NCBI RefSeq assembly: GCF_007655135.1
Contig: NC_045129.1
Coordinates: 18,512,274-18,576,273, forward strand
Reading direction: 5' to 3'
From: Punica granatum
Taxonomy: Eukaryota; Streptophyta; Magnoliopsida; Myrtales; Lythraceae
Length of the DNA: 64,000 bases
Shown: positions 24,626 to 37,120 of the stretch, piece after piece
Numbering within the stretch: the stretch's first letter is position 1
How the letters are laid out: each line of letters opens with the position of its first letter
Translations under genes and position numbers: made by a program
Notes under the pieces: generated by a model
Databases searched by the model: none
Told to the model about the DNA's origin: nothing
The model's input: the letters and a program-made list of their open reading frames with translations, nothing else

Positions 24626-27520
24626 GCTCGATTCTTTTGCTTCTCGAGTTTGCAAGGGCGAAGGGTTCGAATGATTCGACCTCCGAGTGCATTCCGTTCT
24701 GTCTCCGTCGAGGAGTTGCGTCTGCTGCTCCCCCTTTTTTGTCGGGGTTTGTTGATTTCTTCTTCGAATTGGCGGTACCGGAGTTTTATATCTTGGCGGT
24801 GCCTTGTTTTGTTCATTGGCGGATTTTTCCCGCGTCTTTTCTCTCTCCTTATTGGCGGTTTTTTCCCACTTCTTTTCGCTCTGTTTTTTTTTTGCAGCTG
24901 GGTCTGTATTGTGTCCCGTGTATTTGTTTGAAACTCCTCGACTTTGCATCACCGAATCCGCTTTTGTTTGCTTTGGCCCATGGAGACTTGATGTATTTCG
25001 TTGTCCTCGCCCAATTTTGTGATGGCTGGTTTTCTCAGAAGTCTGATTCTTGTGCACTCGAAAGCCGAACTTCGCGTCTTTTGTCCTTGCAAACTTTACA
25101 AGTCCTTTCCCCTATTGTCTAAAGAAAGAAAATGCAAAATTGTGTGACTGAGGTTGTCCTGATGCTTGCTGTGGAAGATGCCCATTCTTGATACGGATGA
25201 CTAGGAGCGTTCCGGTGTCGTTTGTTGGAGTGACCCACTATGGCGACCTCAGGGCGAACTTTAACCAGGGATGCCCCAGTGTACGTCGCTTGCCGAGTCG
25301 TGTTGTCGCGAGCTTCAACCGGGGATGCCCCAGCGTACGTCGCTTGGAAATGCTTATCGTGGCCGAATGATGTTCGAGGTGGTCTCGGTCTGAATGATGA
25401 ACGTGAATGCCCCGATTTTCATTGTTAATGTGACCTGTGGTGGGCGCCTTGTACAATCATCGTCCCCGATTGTGCTTGTGGCTCTAGCATCAGTTGTACG
25501 CTGGAGAGGTGTGCTCTCGAAGCCGATGGGCATGCTTGTTTGTCGATTGAGACGGTTGCGCTGAAGGCATGCGGCTCGTTCGAACGCTTCCGTCGTCGGC
25601 TTCATATGGGGTACCTCCTTGTCGGGCCCTTCCCTACTAAAGTATAGGAAGAAAGACCCGATAGGAGTTCTCGAGGAGGTGTGAACCCGCGCGTCGCTCT
25701 TCGCTGCGACTGGCGTGTCCCTGTAAAGGATGACAAAGAGGATGATACATTAGGCGATTATGCGGTGGAATATGTGGTAAGAAATGTAAGGTGGACCCAT
25801 GGGAAATTCTTTTGTCCAGCGCGCGACCCATAGGGTGCTGCGCGTGGGGGACACTCAATTCCGGGAGTATAATCATCACCACCTTGGAGTGGTCAGACCG
25901 TGACTGGGGACAGCATAGTTGTACTTTCCCCGATTACGGGTTGGCATGCGCAGCCGTCCTAGGGAAGGCTCGAGGAGCCGGGTCCCGAGAGGACAGGCAA
26001 GTTGAACATATTCGACAGAATCAATAGGGCGTCTTTGGGACGGTCCTAGTGTCACAAGAAGGGTTTGTTCATGCCGGGAACCCATTTATGAATGCATATA
26101 AATATAAAATAGAGTTTAAGGAAGAGTGCGTGTTGCGCCGGTAGCTGGTTGATGGCCACAGCGGAGGGTGGGGTGGGTCCATTCTCCGGTCGGAGACGCA
26201 ATCGTGCAAATTATTTTTGCGGCGGGTGGGCAGGGCCATGCTCTGTTAGTCAGAGCTGTCGCTTGTGATCTTTTGCGGAGGGAGGGTTGGGACTCAATGT
26301 CGAAATTCCAAGAAGCCGGACGGAGAGTGTTCATTGTCCTGGTTGTGGTCGTTTGGGATTCAGATTGCCTTATTGTCAGTTATTTCCTGCAATGGGAAAA
26401 AGGGAACAATGAAGGAGCAAACTATACTCATGATTTCAGCGTAAGGGCGCAGGGGATTGAACTAGCCTAGTAGGCGTCGTGCGAGCGCGCCGAGGGTGTG
26501 TGCATGGATAAGGTGGAGGCATGCTCGCACGACACGAAAGGACACACATATGCTCGGTTACACGAAGAGACGTGTGCTCGATTACGCGATGACGTTTGGC
26601 TGCGCTGGATTAGTGAGAAGCTAGCTTCGCTTAGGAAGGTGGATCGGTCCTCAGGCCATGGCTCGCCTTGCCGTGGAGGGAGGATGAAGGTCATGGTCGG
26701 TCTACCTGCGAAAGAGGTCCTCACTCACTTGTATGGTGGGATGTTAGTTGTTATGCGAAATAGTAAATGAATAGAATGTATATGATGCGTGTATTTTCAA
26801 AAGCTAATGTTGTCATTTACATTGACTCAAAAGGTCTAAAGTGCAATGTAAATCTTGTAAAATAAAGTCCTAAGCTGATCTTCCACCACACTCAGAGTTT
26901 GAGCGAGCGTAGCCTCGGAAAGCACTGGTTCTAGGTGAAGGCCCTGCGAAGATATCTATCCTATAGTGCATGTATGGTCCTCCACGAGCCCTCTTCCTAG
27001 ACTTCTCCAGGGCGGCGTTCGCTCAAGCAAGCTCCTGACCTCATCTCTGCATCTTGGCACAGGTTTGGGAGAGCTCCCTCTAAGGTGGTTGGCCGGCGAG
27101 TTCCTCATCTCTCAGCGACCTCTCAGTGATCGAACCTAGTGTTGATGAGGTCGATCATGTTGTCTCGGAATATATGCCATTCGCATTTTGTGGCTGGTTG
27201 GTGAGGTCCTCGTGTGTTGGCGGACTCTGTCGAGACGTGGGCAGGAGGCCGAGCAAGGCGTCCCTTACCAAGACGACAGGAAAATCCGCTTAGGACTCGT
27301 CAACATGAATGACATCCTAATTTTTGAAAATTGCATGATGCATGTGTGCGAAGAGAGTAAATGCCCACGGCTTAATAGAAATTACATGTACATCGCTCTT
27401 GAAATGGAAAAGACTAAAATGGCTCGCAGGCCGACTCGATGGACTGTTGTCGGAGTCGGGTTGAAGGCTTGCATGGAGGCATAACACGATGCATGGTTTG
27501 GTGCTACAAGGACCGTGCTA
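24626..27520 (-). other. B2 internal non-coding region between leader and hairpin array
   Basis: About 2.9 kb without a credible gene, collinear with B1. It contains the direct repeat GGGATGCCCCAGTGTACGTC near 25265 (a second, slightly changed copy near 25322). No retroviral motif is recognisable in any frame. Confidence 0.6.
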
Positions 27521-27538
27521 TCTATGGATGGGGGCTCC

Positions 27539-27568
27539 CGACTCAAGGGTGTGAATTCCTTGAAATCG
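27539..27568 (-). other. Leader hairpin of B2
   Basis: Same stem as in B1: CGATTTCAAGG with CCTTGAGTCG. It lies about 270 nt after the PBS, inside a leader conserved between families (about 27520-27700). Confidence 0.5.
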
Positions 27569-27820
27569 AGCGAGGATCTTTGGGGGCCGGTTCGGTGGCA
27601 TAGCCAACTCGATCCGTTCCCTTACTCGGAACCTCTGACTAACATAGCTTCCTACTTTGGCGCCCTTGGGATTTCAGACGAGGTACCTAAAGCTAGCATG
27701 ATATGCAATGCATGCATGAAATAAATGTGCGTAAGTAGATAAGCAGTGAATGACGGAAAGCAGTAAATAAACAAGCAAGCAAGCAAGCAAACGGGATTGA
27801 GCCCAAACCCTCTAGATGTC

Positions 27821-27836
27821 CTCAGTGGAGTCGCCA
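27821..27836 (-). promoter_or_regulatory. Primer binding site of B2
   Basis: Minus-strand TGGCGACTCCACTGAG, 3 nt inside the 5' LTR. It matches the PBS of B1 and A2 with one change (GGGG to GAGG), so it is the same tRNA-Arg type. Confidence 0.9.
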
Positions 27837-27839
27837 AGC

Positions 27840-30800
27840 TGTGCGCACCCGAATTTTATCTCGTTGAGGCACGCATGTGCGAAGCCTATGCAACGCGGCT
27901 CGGGAGTGTCCACCTTCCCGGGGATGCGCGATAGACGCATGTGAGAAAGAGTCGCCACTTACTGTTTACGACTCGTAGGTCGAGGGCCGTTGAGTCGCTC
28001 GAGTCTAGGGGTACGGGGTACACCTAAACGCTAAGGCAATGGTCATACGGAACCGGAAATTCCGAATTCGGGGGTTCTATTACGTGCGGGCCTATATCCT
28101 GCACGCCCTTTCGGTACTCTAGTTTGCTAGGCTTGCCATTTTGTTTATTTACCGCGTGATTTAAGGTTGCACTTGACTCACCTGTTTTGACACCGTAAAG
28201 TCGATGAATTGATCAAGTTGGGCCAATAATTCGAAAGATGAGTAGGCTTGTGCGTCGAGGAATCGGTTCACTATCTTTGCGTTACAGTTCATCGAACCGT
28301 GATAAGGTCGATTCCCTGTGCGAACAGAAACCACGAGTATCCGAGCTTACTCATCTCTTGGTAACAATAGGCCGACTTGACCGGTTCGACACTCGGACCT
28401 CTCGCTCGCCGATCGGAGATCCTTACAAATGAATGAGTGAATGTACAAAGAAAATCCTCGCAATGTTCTCTCGAATAATTACAAAGTACGACTGAATAAG
28501 TAAATGGATCCCGATCGGTTTGCATTGGACCAATATTCCACTCCGGCTCTCCGTGTGTTTTGAATAATCGATAAATAAATTAAGGCAACGCGGGCTCGAA
28601 GAGCCGGGGGTCGGGTCCAATCGAACCGACGGTTTGCAGGAGAACCGATTAGTTCCCACTGTAACCGTTGGACCGATCGAGCTCCCGAGTGATATCTAAA
28701 CACGTTTCACACATCCAATCCAAATTGCCTTCCACGTAGGCCACATTTGGAGTGTGATGGTGACTCGAGGCTAGATCCCATTCCGCACTCAGGTTGCACG
28801 CGCTCAGTGAGTTAGGAGGCGTTGGACCTCGTGTTCGGTGATTTGGGGCGTTGGGCCCCGTGCAACACGTAACCTATGGCCTCGGACCCGAACCGCAACA
28901 AATTAGCAAAAGCAAAGGGAAAACAGAAGAAAACTGATAAAACTGATGAAAAACAGACGACAATTGACAAATATAGGTAAATACAGACAAGTTGTATATT
29001 AAGTCGAATGTACGTGACTTAATCAGTTATTAACCGGGGTTGATTAGCAAACAATGTATCTAACCTAAGCCAACAAAGAGGTGGGCTGGGATGTGGTTCT
29101 AGGCCAATTAAATGTGTGAATTTGTTTTAGAACTCTATTCTGTGAGGTGTCACTACGGCTTCACCGAATTCGCCAAACCCGTATTTTGACTCTAGATTGG
29201 AATCTAGCATTCCGCCTATCCATTATCTAATGTTCGATTAAGCTAAAGGCATGATTAATCCGGTTTTTCGTGTTTTGTAACAGAAATAAAATGCTCACCA
29301 CCGAATCTACAATAGGGAGATAGAAACACCGAAAGTGAACGGAATGGGCCGTGTGAATGAAACTCGCACCCGAACGGGTCGCCCTTTTCCGTCCATGGAT
29401 CAAGGTGTTTCCGACTCCCTAATGCCTAGGATATCGGTGAATCGCGGAATGACGATTATGCCCTTGATCGATAAAACGTGTGTAGTTCACATATAAATTA
29501 AAGATCGCGTGACACGAAGAGGCCTAAAAAGGACTCGCGCGTCTCGACTCAAGCCGCCTCAAATTGGGCCCGGACTCAAGTCATAGTACGCGAGTACTCG
29601 CTAGACACCGATTCTATTCGTGTTACACGTCTCGGTGCTTTGAAATTGTGAGCTTTTAAAGAAAATGGCATTTCCGCCGTTCCGTGAACCATCGATGCGC
29701 TTACGAATTAGCAAACAATTTATCCAATTATTTAGTACAAGTGATTCAATTAACCGAATGATACGTCCCGTTTCTCCCATTTGTGAAATTATTCGGTAGT
29801 AGTGATCTTATATCGAGGAATTGTGGATTTGACGGATAATCTTCCAAAACTAACTCTCCTAGGAGGCGGCTAGCACATGATCAACGATAAAAAACGTAAA
29901 ATATGAATACACTCAATTCGAAGGGACGATTCCGAAGCAACGAAGGAGACCGTCCTAAACCCGGGAAGGGTCAGAGGGCACTCGGCCACCTCTCCAAGGG
30001 TTAGGCCGAGAGCTCTCCTTGACCCGACTTGCGATATGGAGAGTCTCCTATGTCGATTCTAGCTGTACCTTGCATACATAATACATCGAGCACAATAATA
30101 ACACATATTTCGGTGAAAATGGAAGGAAACCGACGCCGCCAAGATCTCAAAACACAATCGAACACACAAACGAACACATACAATATATATATAAAGGAAT
30201 CGGTAAAACAGCGTCGATTCATGCAATGGTAAAACACGAAAACACGGGAACCGATCTTGGGAATATATAAACGACGTACATTTGCATGGGAATATATAAA
30301 AACTTGAACTTGCATGCATTTCGGTTTGTTAACTACCCCTAACCCCCATAACAAACAAGTATCGAAGATCCTAGCTTCTCTAAGCCGTAGAGGAGTTTTA
30401 CCTAGCCTCGGAACACGAGGAAAGAGTCGGAGAAGTGGCAAAGGGAGTCGGGAGACTCGGCTGGAACGAACAGACCTGAACCGGTGCAGTCGGGTCGACT
30501 GGCAGACCCGACTGGTAGTCTGGCTTGTCGGGGCTGTACCGGTTGATCGGGATGGAATTTTCACTCGGGGCCAGTTGCGTTGGATTCCCAAGAGACTAAG
30601 GATCACGCCTATGGTGGTTTCGGGAGGAGAGCATGCGTAGATTTTCCGGAAATCAAACCCCGACTGGCACCGATAAAGAAGCGACTGTACGGGAGGCTCC
30701 CGGTGGTCTTTTGATGCAAGGTCGGTGGCATTGGACTCCTAACTGAATGAGGATCACGCCTATGGTGGTTTCATGAGGATTGCATGCCTATATTTTCCTG

Positions 30801-33168
30801 GAAGATGCAAAGAAAACCGGTAAAAACTGGAAAGATCCGAGAAGGGAGAAAGGAGAGAAATGGCGGAGGTGCATGGTTGAACGGCTCTCGGCACGCAACC
30901 ACCTTGTCACGGGGGAGAGTGAGGGTCGTGAGGAACCCTTAGAAAGTGATGGCACGACTCGCCTTAGTCGTGAGACGGAGAAGACATCGAGGAAGCCCGG
31001 GATGCACCCGTGAAACCCGATTCTGCTCAACTCTGGAAAGCAGGGCTGGAGGGTTCAAATGCAAAAACTAATCTCGGAAATGGACTTAAGAGGTCGAAAA
31101 CATGTGGGATATGAAGTTTGGTTGAGTTTGCTTAAGTCGAGAGGGAAGAACTCGCTTAGAAACCGGGAAAATGCTTAAAGGACTGTTTCTGGACGGAGCT
31201 GGAACGAGGTGCTGGGAGCTTCAAATGAAAATTCTAAGGTCGGAAATGGACTTAGGAGGTCGAAAACATGTGGGATATGAAGTTTGGTTAAGTTTGCTTA
31301 AGTCGGGAAAGAAGAACTCGCCTAGAAACCGGGAAACTCCCTAGGGACCCGATTCTGAACTGGGCTGGAACTGCATGCTGGAAGCTTCAAATGCCGAAAA
31401 TAACACCGGAAATGGACTTGGGAGGTTAAGTACGTGTGGGATATGAAGTTTGGTCAAGTTTGGTTCGGGTTGAGTGGCGGTCGCCGGAAAACGGTTGAGT
31501 TTTCCGGCAAATTTTGGCCTTGAGCAGGGCTGTGCTTGGGCTGAACGAAATGTTGGAGTTTGAGAGGAATTTGAGAGAGTTTTTGAGTGAGAAAGCTAGA
31601 GAGAGAGTGCAAGAGGAGTTGTGATTAAGTTAATGACCCAATGCACTTATAAAAGCAAGCTTAATGACAAGATTAAGTGGAGTTAAGTACAATTAAGTGG
31701 TGCTTAGGGGATCCGAATTTTTGAAGGGAAGATTAGGGTGGGGAAGTTGTCTTGAAAGGTGATGGGAGGTGATGGATGGGAGAAGGGAAGTGATGGGCGT
31801 AAGAAGATATTTTGAAAATGTGTGGTGGAGGCTCATTTGGCTTGCTTCTAGAGAAGAGCCATGGCTTGCGGCTTGGCTTGGCTTGGCTCGGCTCGGCTTG
31901 GCTAGCTCAAGGGTCCCACTTGAATAAGAGAAAAGCCGGAAGAAGCTCGAAGCTCGAAGCTCGATTGGTCGCGCGTTCAATTTTCGTGGTTTGCTTGAAC
32001 GACGAATTATCGATGTGCTCGCGAATACGGTTTTAAATAGCCTAATATTGACATGTTTCTTGAAAACGATTGCTCGGGTGACTCGGGGACTCGAAAGCCG
32101 CTTTTGCTTCGTTTGGATGATCGGAGCGAAGTTGTCCGCTTCTGATGCCTATTTGCACTTCTGCATGTTGTAAGGCTCGTACCGGTGTATTTTTCACATT
32201 GAGCGGAACGGTTTACTCGCCGGCCTCGAGCGAAGATCGGTAACCGGAGACGTCCTAGGAATCCGCGAACGGGGCTCTCTTAGTGGTTCCCAAGTTTTCT
32301 AATGTGTTCGGAGACCACTGCGATCTCCGTTTGTCAAAACAAGCCCCAAAGGTTTGCCGGGAGGCGTTCATGGCCATTAAAATGCCACTCGGGAAACCGA
32401 TATGCTTTGCTTGGTCCGAGCCAAAATGATTTCCTAGGCTCTAGGGGTTGCTGGGAGTGGATGGTGCAGAGTTCGGGCGTCAACATTTCCCTGAATGAGC
32501 TTTAAGCGCAAGATTCCGCTTGAAAGGGGCCCTTTTGTTGCTGGAATGGTACCCGGGAAACCTAAATGGATTGTGCAATGCGATCAGGGTTTGTTTTCCC
32601 AGGCGTTGAGGTCCTTGGGATTGGTTGGCGCGGATTACGTGCACTGACAGTTCATTAAAAGGGGCTCTGGTCACGTTTCTGTGCAAAAAGGGGCCCTTTC
32701 TCCGGGTCAGGATTCACTCGGGAGACCAAGACGAACTCCGAAAGGCAGTCTAAAACTTGTTCCTTGGTCCCGGTGGTCCTTGGGTGTGTGCAGGCCTGTT
32801 TTCGGGTGCCGTTTATCTGTTTGTGAATTGGGCCTCTCGGGGGCCCCGTTAGGAAGGTGTCTGTGAGAGTTCAGGGGTGTCCCGGTTTAAGCAGGATGCC
32901 TCCGAAATGCGCCCGGACGTGTCATTGGTCACTTTGGCATCGAGAGGGATTTTTAGAGTCCCACATTGGACACTTTTCGATGCTTCGGTGATTCTGTTTA
33001 TTCTTCCGATTGCCCTCTCATGCTCTCCTAGTGGACCCCGCTTTTCTTTTGTTATTCATGACTTTGTGCCCACACGTTCGCCTCCGGTTTTCCGATCGTG
33101 AATAGTGTCCCGAGCTTTGGTCGGAAGTCCTCTGTCGGAGCCGGTGGACCAAAATGGGGTGCTAACAG
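27840..33168 (-). repeat. 5' LTR of B2 (5329 bp)
   Basis: Runs from TGTGCGCACC to GTGCTAACA on the plus strand. It matches the other LTR very closely, including identical reading frames such as the 77-aa one at 30780-31013. That reflects LTR identity, not coding. The 165-bp unit is also triplicated here (about 31018-31500), so the triplication predates the insertion. Confidence 0.95.
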
Positions 33169-33173
33169 TAAGG

Positions 33174-33791
33174 ACTTTTATTTTGTACATTTGTTCTGTA
33201 AGAAATCCAGTCGATGAGCGAACGGTCCGAGAGTCAAATTAATCGAATCGGTCTAATGCTTGTCCAGACACAAGTAAATCCAAGATCTCGCGGTTTTGGT
33301 TCACGCAGGGATTCAACCTCCATGGTTCGATGAACTGTAACGCAAGATTGTGAACCAACTCCCCGACATACGGGTTTATTTCTTTCTCGGCTTCTCAACC
33401 GACATCGTTTAATTCACCGAATCTCCGGTGTCAAAACGTGCGAGCCAAGGGCAGCTTAATTCATGCGGTAAATCATAAAACAAGCAAGCCTAACAAACAA
33501 GAGTACCGAAAGGGCGTGCGGGATATAAGCCCGCACGTAACATGAACCCCCGAACACGGATTTTCTGGTTCCGCACAGATCAATGCCTTAATGACAAACT
33601 AGGTGTTCCGTACCCCTAGACCCGGGTAACTTATCCGCCCTCGACCTTCGGGTCGTAAAATGATAAGTGGCGACTCCTTCTCTCACGCGTGTCCGTCACG
33701 CGTCCCCACGGGATGGTGGACACTCCCAAGCCGCGTGATCCAAAAGCGCGCAATGCGGGCCCCGACGAGAGTCCACATTCGGGTCCGTACA
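33174..33791 (+). repeat. A-type LTR, segment 3
   Basis: Resumes the plus-strand LTR after the B2 insertion and ends ...GGGTCCGTACA. It is the reverse complement of the A2 5' LTR start (62626-63240). The three segments sum to about 4.5 kb. Confidence 0.9.
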
Positions 33792-33924
33792 GCCGCCAAT
33801 CCAGAGAAATCAACAAACCCCGACAAAAAGGGGAGCAGCAGACAAAACTCCTCGACGGAGACAGAAAACAATGCACTCGGAGGTTGAATCCTTCAAAACC
33901 TTCGCCCTTGCAAACTCGAGAGAT

Positions 33925-34100
33925 AAAAGAATCGAGCCCGCTAGGTCGAAAACCCCTTTTGGGGCGGCCTAGGCAAAAGCTAAGGAGAAAGAGAGGCACG
34001 ACCGGAAACCCTTTGGGGTGGTTGTGGCAAAAGGAGAGCTCTTACCCTTTAGGTTGAGAGGTGCGGCCCCGAGGTGGGTGACCGTAGCAAAAGGAGAGCA
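33925..34100 (+). other. Three-hairpin array of C1
   Basis: Stem 1 is CTAGGTCG with CGGCCTAG and inner CCCC-TTTT-GGGG. Stem 2 is CACGACC with GGTTGTG. Stem 3 is TGCGGCC with GTGACCGTA. Tails are GGCAAAAGC, GGCAAAAGGAGAG and AGCAAAAGGAGAG. Compared with B2, pairs change but pairing is kept through compensating or wobble bases. Confidence 0.6.
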
Positions 34101-35239
34101 AAACGAGAGATAGATAAAATTGCCCCCTAGTCTCTCACACATCGTGTGGACAAGGGATCCCCAAGGGAAGTGGCCAGGTCATCTATTCCAACACGATCCC
34201 CGATCGGTTCTCCAAAACCATTCAACCGTCCAAGAGGGAACCTTCCTCAAGCACAGTGGGTAACTGAATACGCCGTCCAAGCAGTTCAGTACAACCTACA
34301 CAACAGAAGGACGAAGGAAAATGGGGGTACATCTCGCGGCAGGTGTGAACCCGTGTATCCTTTTAACTTGGGGCAACGTGCTTCCCAAGCTTTCTCTTTT
34401 CTCTTTGTCTTTGTAGAACTCCAAATGGGTCACAGCCGCCCTTTTAACAGGCTACCACAGAGCCAAAAACCGAGACATTCCTCTCCGGGGGTTTAGTCAT
34501 AACGCTTTGGAAATGGTTAGACCGAGTCTGACCAAATCTGAACAGAAATCCCCAAGCGGATTGCAAATGCAGCCGCCCTACGGTACCCTATTGAGAAAGG
34601 TTCAAAGCCGACGGGCGCTTCGAACAAACGATAGAACTGCTAGGGCATCGTTGGGAAGTCTCGATATGCCCCAGCATGGCTAACGGGAGCCCCTTGAGGC
34701 CTCGCATCTAGGCCTCTGAGAACGGGACCTACTTGCACTGTCAAAGCAAAATTCTTCACGGGTTGCTCAAGTGACCCGAAATTAAAGATCTGCGCATCAC
34801 AACAACTTTTTACTGCTTACCTGTGCCTATCTCATGTTAGTATTTCTCACATGATTTACTAGTAATGTCAAGATCACAGGTATTGCAAACAGCAAGAACT
34901 ACGGCAGACTCTGATTCCCGACCACTAGGGATACGTAGGCGCTCCCCACCAGAGCTCGAGTCTCGGAATGCAAAACGTCGGCTTCCGACAAACTTCTCAC
35001 AGAGCAAACATACTATCGCCCCAGAGGCAAGGCTTCGATGAAATGACTTCGTCCCAGCATCAACGCCGATCTGGTCATTCAACTGCACTGCAATCGAACA
35101 ACGAGCGACAAAGCATTCTGTCACAACATCACTTGCAGCGTCGACAAGCACCAGCCTCAAATTGAATCACAATGATTCCTTCCACGCCTCATTCCATTCC
35201 CAAGCATTTGCACTCACATTAGACTTTGCATTAAATTGC
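34101..35239 (+). other. C1 3' UTR without a gene
   Basis: Non-coding and collinear with B2 23400-24440 in reverse. It includes the inverse of the CTACGTATCC block at 34896-34941. No credible gene. Confidence 0.6.
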
Positions 35240-36668
35240 GAGTTTACGTTTCTGCAACCTTGCCGGGTCTGCTAACCCGTGCAAGTTTACTTTTCTGCAA
35301 CCTTGCCGGGTCTGCTAACCCGTGCGAGCTTACTTTTCTGCAACCTTGTCGGGTTTGCTAACCCGTGCGAGCTTACTTTCCTGCACCGCAAGTTCGCCGA
35401 GCCACCTCGCTCGTACCTCTTGCAACCTTGCTGGGTCTGCTAACCTGTGCGAGTTTACTTTTCTGCAACCTTGCCGGGTCTGCTAACCCGTGCGAGCTTA
35501 CTTTTCTGGAACCTTGCCGAGTCTGCTAACTCGTGCGAGCCTACTTTCCTGCACCGTAAGTTCGCCGAGCACCTCGCTCGTGCCTCTTGCAACCTTGCCG
35601 GGTCTGCTAACCCGTGCGAGTTTACTTTTCTGCAACCTTGCCGGGTCAGGTAACTCGTGCGAGCTTACTTTCCTGCACCGCAAGTTCGCCGAGCCATCTC
35701 GCTCGTGCCACTTGCAACCTTGCCGGGTCTGCTAACCCGTGCGAGTTTACTTTTCTGCAACCTTGCCGGGTCTGTTAACCCGTGCGAGTTTACTTTTCTG
35801 CAACCTTGCCTGGTCTGCTAACCCGTGCGAGCTTACTTTTCTGCAACCTTGCCGGGTCTGCTAACCCGTGCTAGCTTACTTTTCTGCACCGCAAGTTCGC
35901 CGAGCCACCTCGCTTGTGCCTCTTGCAACCTTGTCGGGTCTGCTAACCCGTGCGAGGTTACTTTTCTGCAACCTTGCCGGGTCTGCTAACCCGTGCGAGC
36001 TTACTTTCCTGCACCGCAAGTTCGCCGAGCCACCTCGCTCGTGCCTCTTGCAACCTTGCCGGGTCTACTAACCCGTGCGAGTTTACTTTTCTGCAACCTT
36101 GCCGGGTCTGCTAATCCGTGCGAGCTTACTTTCCTGCACCGCAAGTTCGCCGAGCCACCTCGCTCGTGCCTCTTGCAGCGTTGCCGGGTCTGCTAACCCG
36201 TGCGAGTTTACTTTTCTGCAACCTTGCCGGGTCTGCTAACCCGTGCGAGCTTACTTTCCTGCACCGCAAGTTCGCCGAGCCACCTCGCTCGTGCCTCTTG
36301 CAACCTTGCCGGGTCTGCTAACCCGTGCGAGGTTACTTTTCTGCAATCTTGCCGGGTCTACTAACCCGTGCGAGCTTACTTTCATGCACCGCAAGTTCGC
36401 CGAGCCACCTCGCTCGTGCCTCTTGCAACCTTGCCGGGTCTGCTAACCCGTGCGAGTTTACTTTCCTGCAACCTTGCCGGGTCTGCTAACCCGTGCGAGT
36501 TTACTTTTCTGCAACCTTGCCGGGTCTGCTAACCCGTGCGAGTTTACTTTTCTGCAACCTTGCCGGGTCTGCTAACCCATGCAAGTTTACTTTCCTGCAC
36601 CGCAAGTTCACTTGCTCGTGCCTTTTGCAACCTTGCCGGGTCTGCTAACCCGTGCGAGTTTACTTTAT
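35240..36668 (+). repeat. C1 3'-UTR minisatellite (43 bp, with a 125-bp higher-order period)
   Basis: The basic unit is 43 bp: CTGCAACCTTGCCGGGTCTG, then CTAACCCGTGCGAGTTTACT. A diverged unit starting CTGCACCGCAAGTTCGCCGA is interspersed. In the middle (about 35870-36450) the order is fixed, giving a 125-bp higher-order repeat. The near-identical reading frames every 125 bp are a consequence of this. Confidence 0.95.
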
Positions 36669-37083
36669 TGCTTCTCAAGTTTGTTGGGTCCTCTCACTTA
36701 CACGTCTTGCAAAACTTAGGGCAAGTGCCCTCTCTTTTGCCTTGCAGTTTGCAATTTTCATTAAGCTTTGCACTTTCCCTTAAGCTTCGCACTTCCCTTT
36801 AACCTTTGCACTTTTTACTTCCAACCGCGCACTGTTTGCATGTTTCCCTTTTATATCATTTCATGTTACTACATATGCTGTCTTCGTACGTCTTTTTGTT
36901 ACTTTATGCAAAAGCTTGTCCAAACCTTATTTTACTTCTTCCTTCTTCACATTAGGTACACAATTCGCTTCATATCCAAAGAGGGATGTAAAGATTGTCA
37001 AGGGAGATGGCAAAGCGAATCAGTCCGACCAAAACGGGGTTCTTCTTTATGTCTTTGGCCGAATCCTCTATCCGAGCATCCAG
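36669..37083 (+). other. C1 distal 3' UTR
   Basis: T-rich non-coding stretch between the minisatellite and the PPT. No gene seen. Confidence 0.5.
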
Positions 37084-37099
37084 CCAAAGAGGGACAAGC
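37084..37099 (+). promoter_or_regulatory. Polypurine tract of C1
   Basis: CCAAAGAGGGACAAGC directly before TGTCAACACC, the start of the C1 3' LTR, of which only 37100-37120 remains to the left of A2. Confidence 0.85.
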
Positions 37100-37120
37100 T
37101 GTCAACACCCCATTTTGGTC

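Larger units (their letters stand above)
16945..33168 (-). mobile_element. Complete family B non-autonomous element B2 (16.2 kb)
   Basis: Both LTRs, PBS, PPT and target duplication GTAAG (16940-16944 and 33169-33173) are present. Orientation is minus: the PBS lies left of the right LTR and the PPT right of the left LTR. The matching empty site in the A2 LTR contains one GTAAG. The 5.3-kb interior has no gag or pol. The two LTRs are nearly identical apart from two large indels, so the insertion is fairly recent. The type resembles large retrotransposon derivatives (LARDs) but with unusually long LTRs. Confidence 0.95.
33792..37120 (+). mobile_element. C1: B-like internal region joined to an A-type LTR, PBS and leader deleted
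   Basis: Directly after the LTR end comes sequence matching B2 from about 24775 onward in reverse. About 3 kb of PBS, leader and proximal interior is missing. It keeps a three-hairpin array, the CTACGTATCC block, a long minisatellite, a PPT and the first 21 bp of a 3' LTR (TGTCAACACCCC). A2 then interrupts it. No coding sequence is seen. The arrangement A-interior, LTR, B-like interior, LTR suggests LTR-LTR recombination. Confidence 0.8.

Noticed and set aside
24589..25122. 177-aa plus-strand frame, partly similar to one at 556-1071
   Set aside because: It is antisense to the hairpin array. The similarity comes from B1/B2 homology, and indels break it between copies.
35447..36446. A series of near-identical 67-aa frames spaced 125 bp apart
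   Set aside because: These are products of the higher-order minisatellite of C1.
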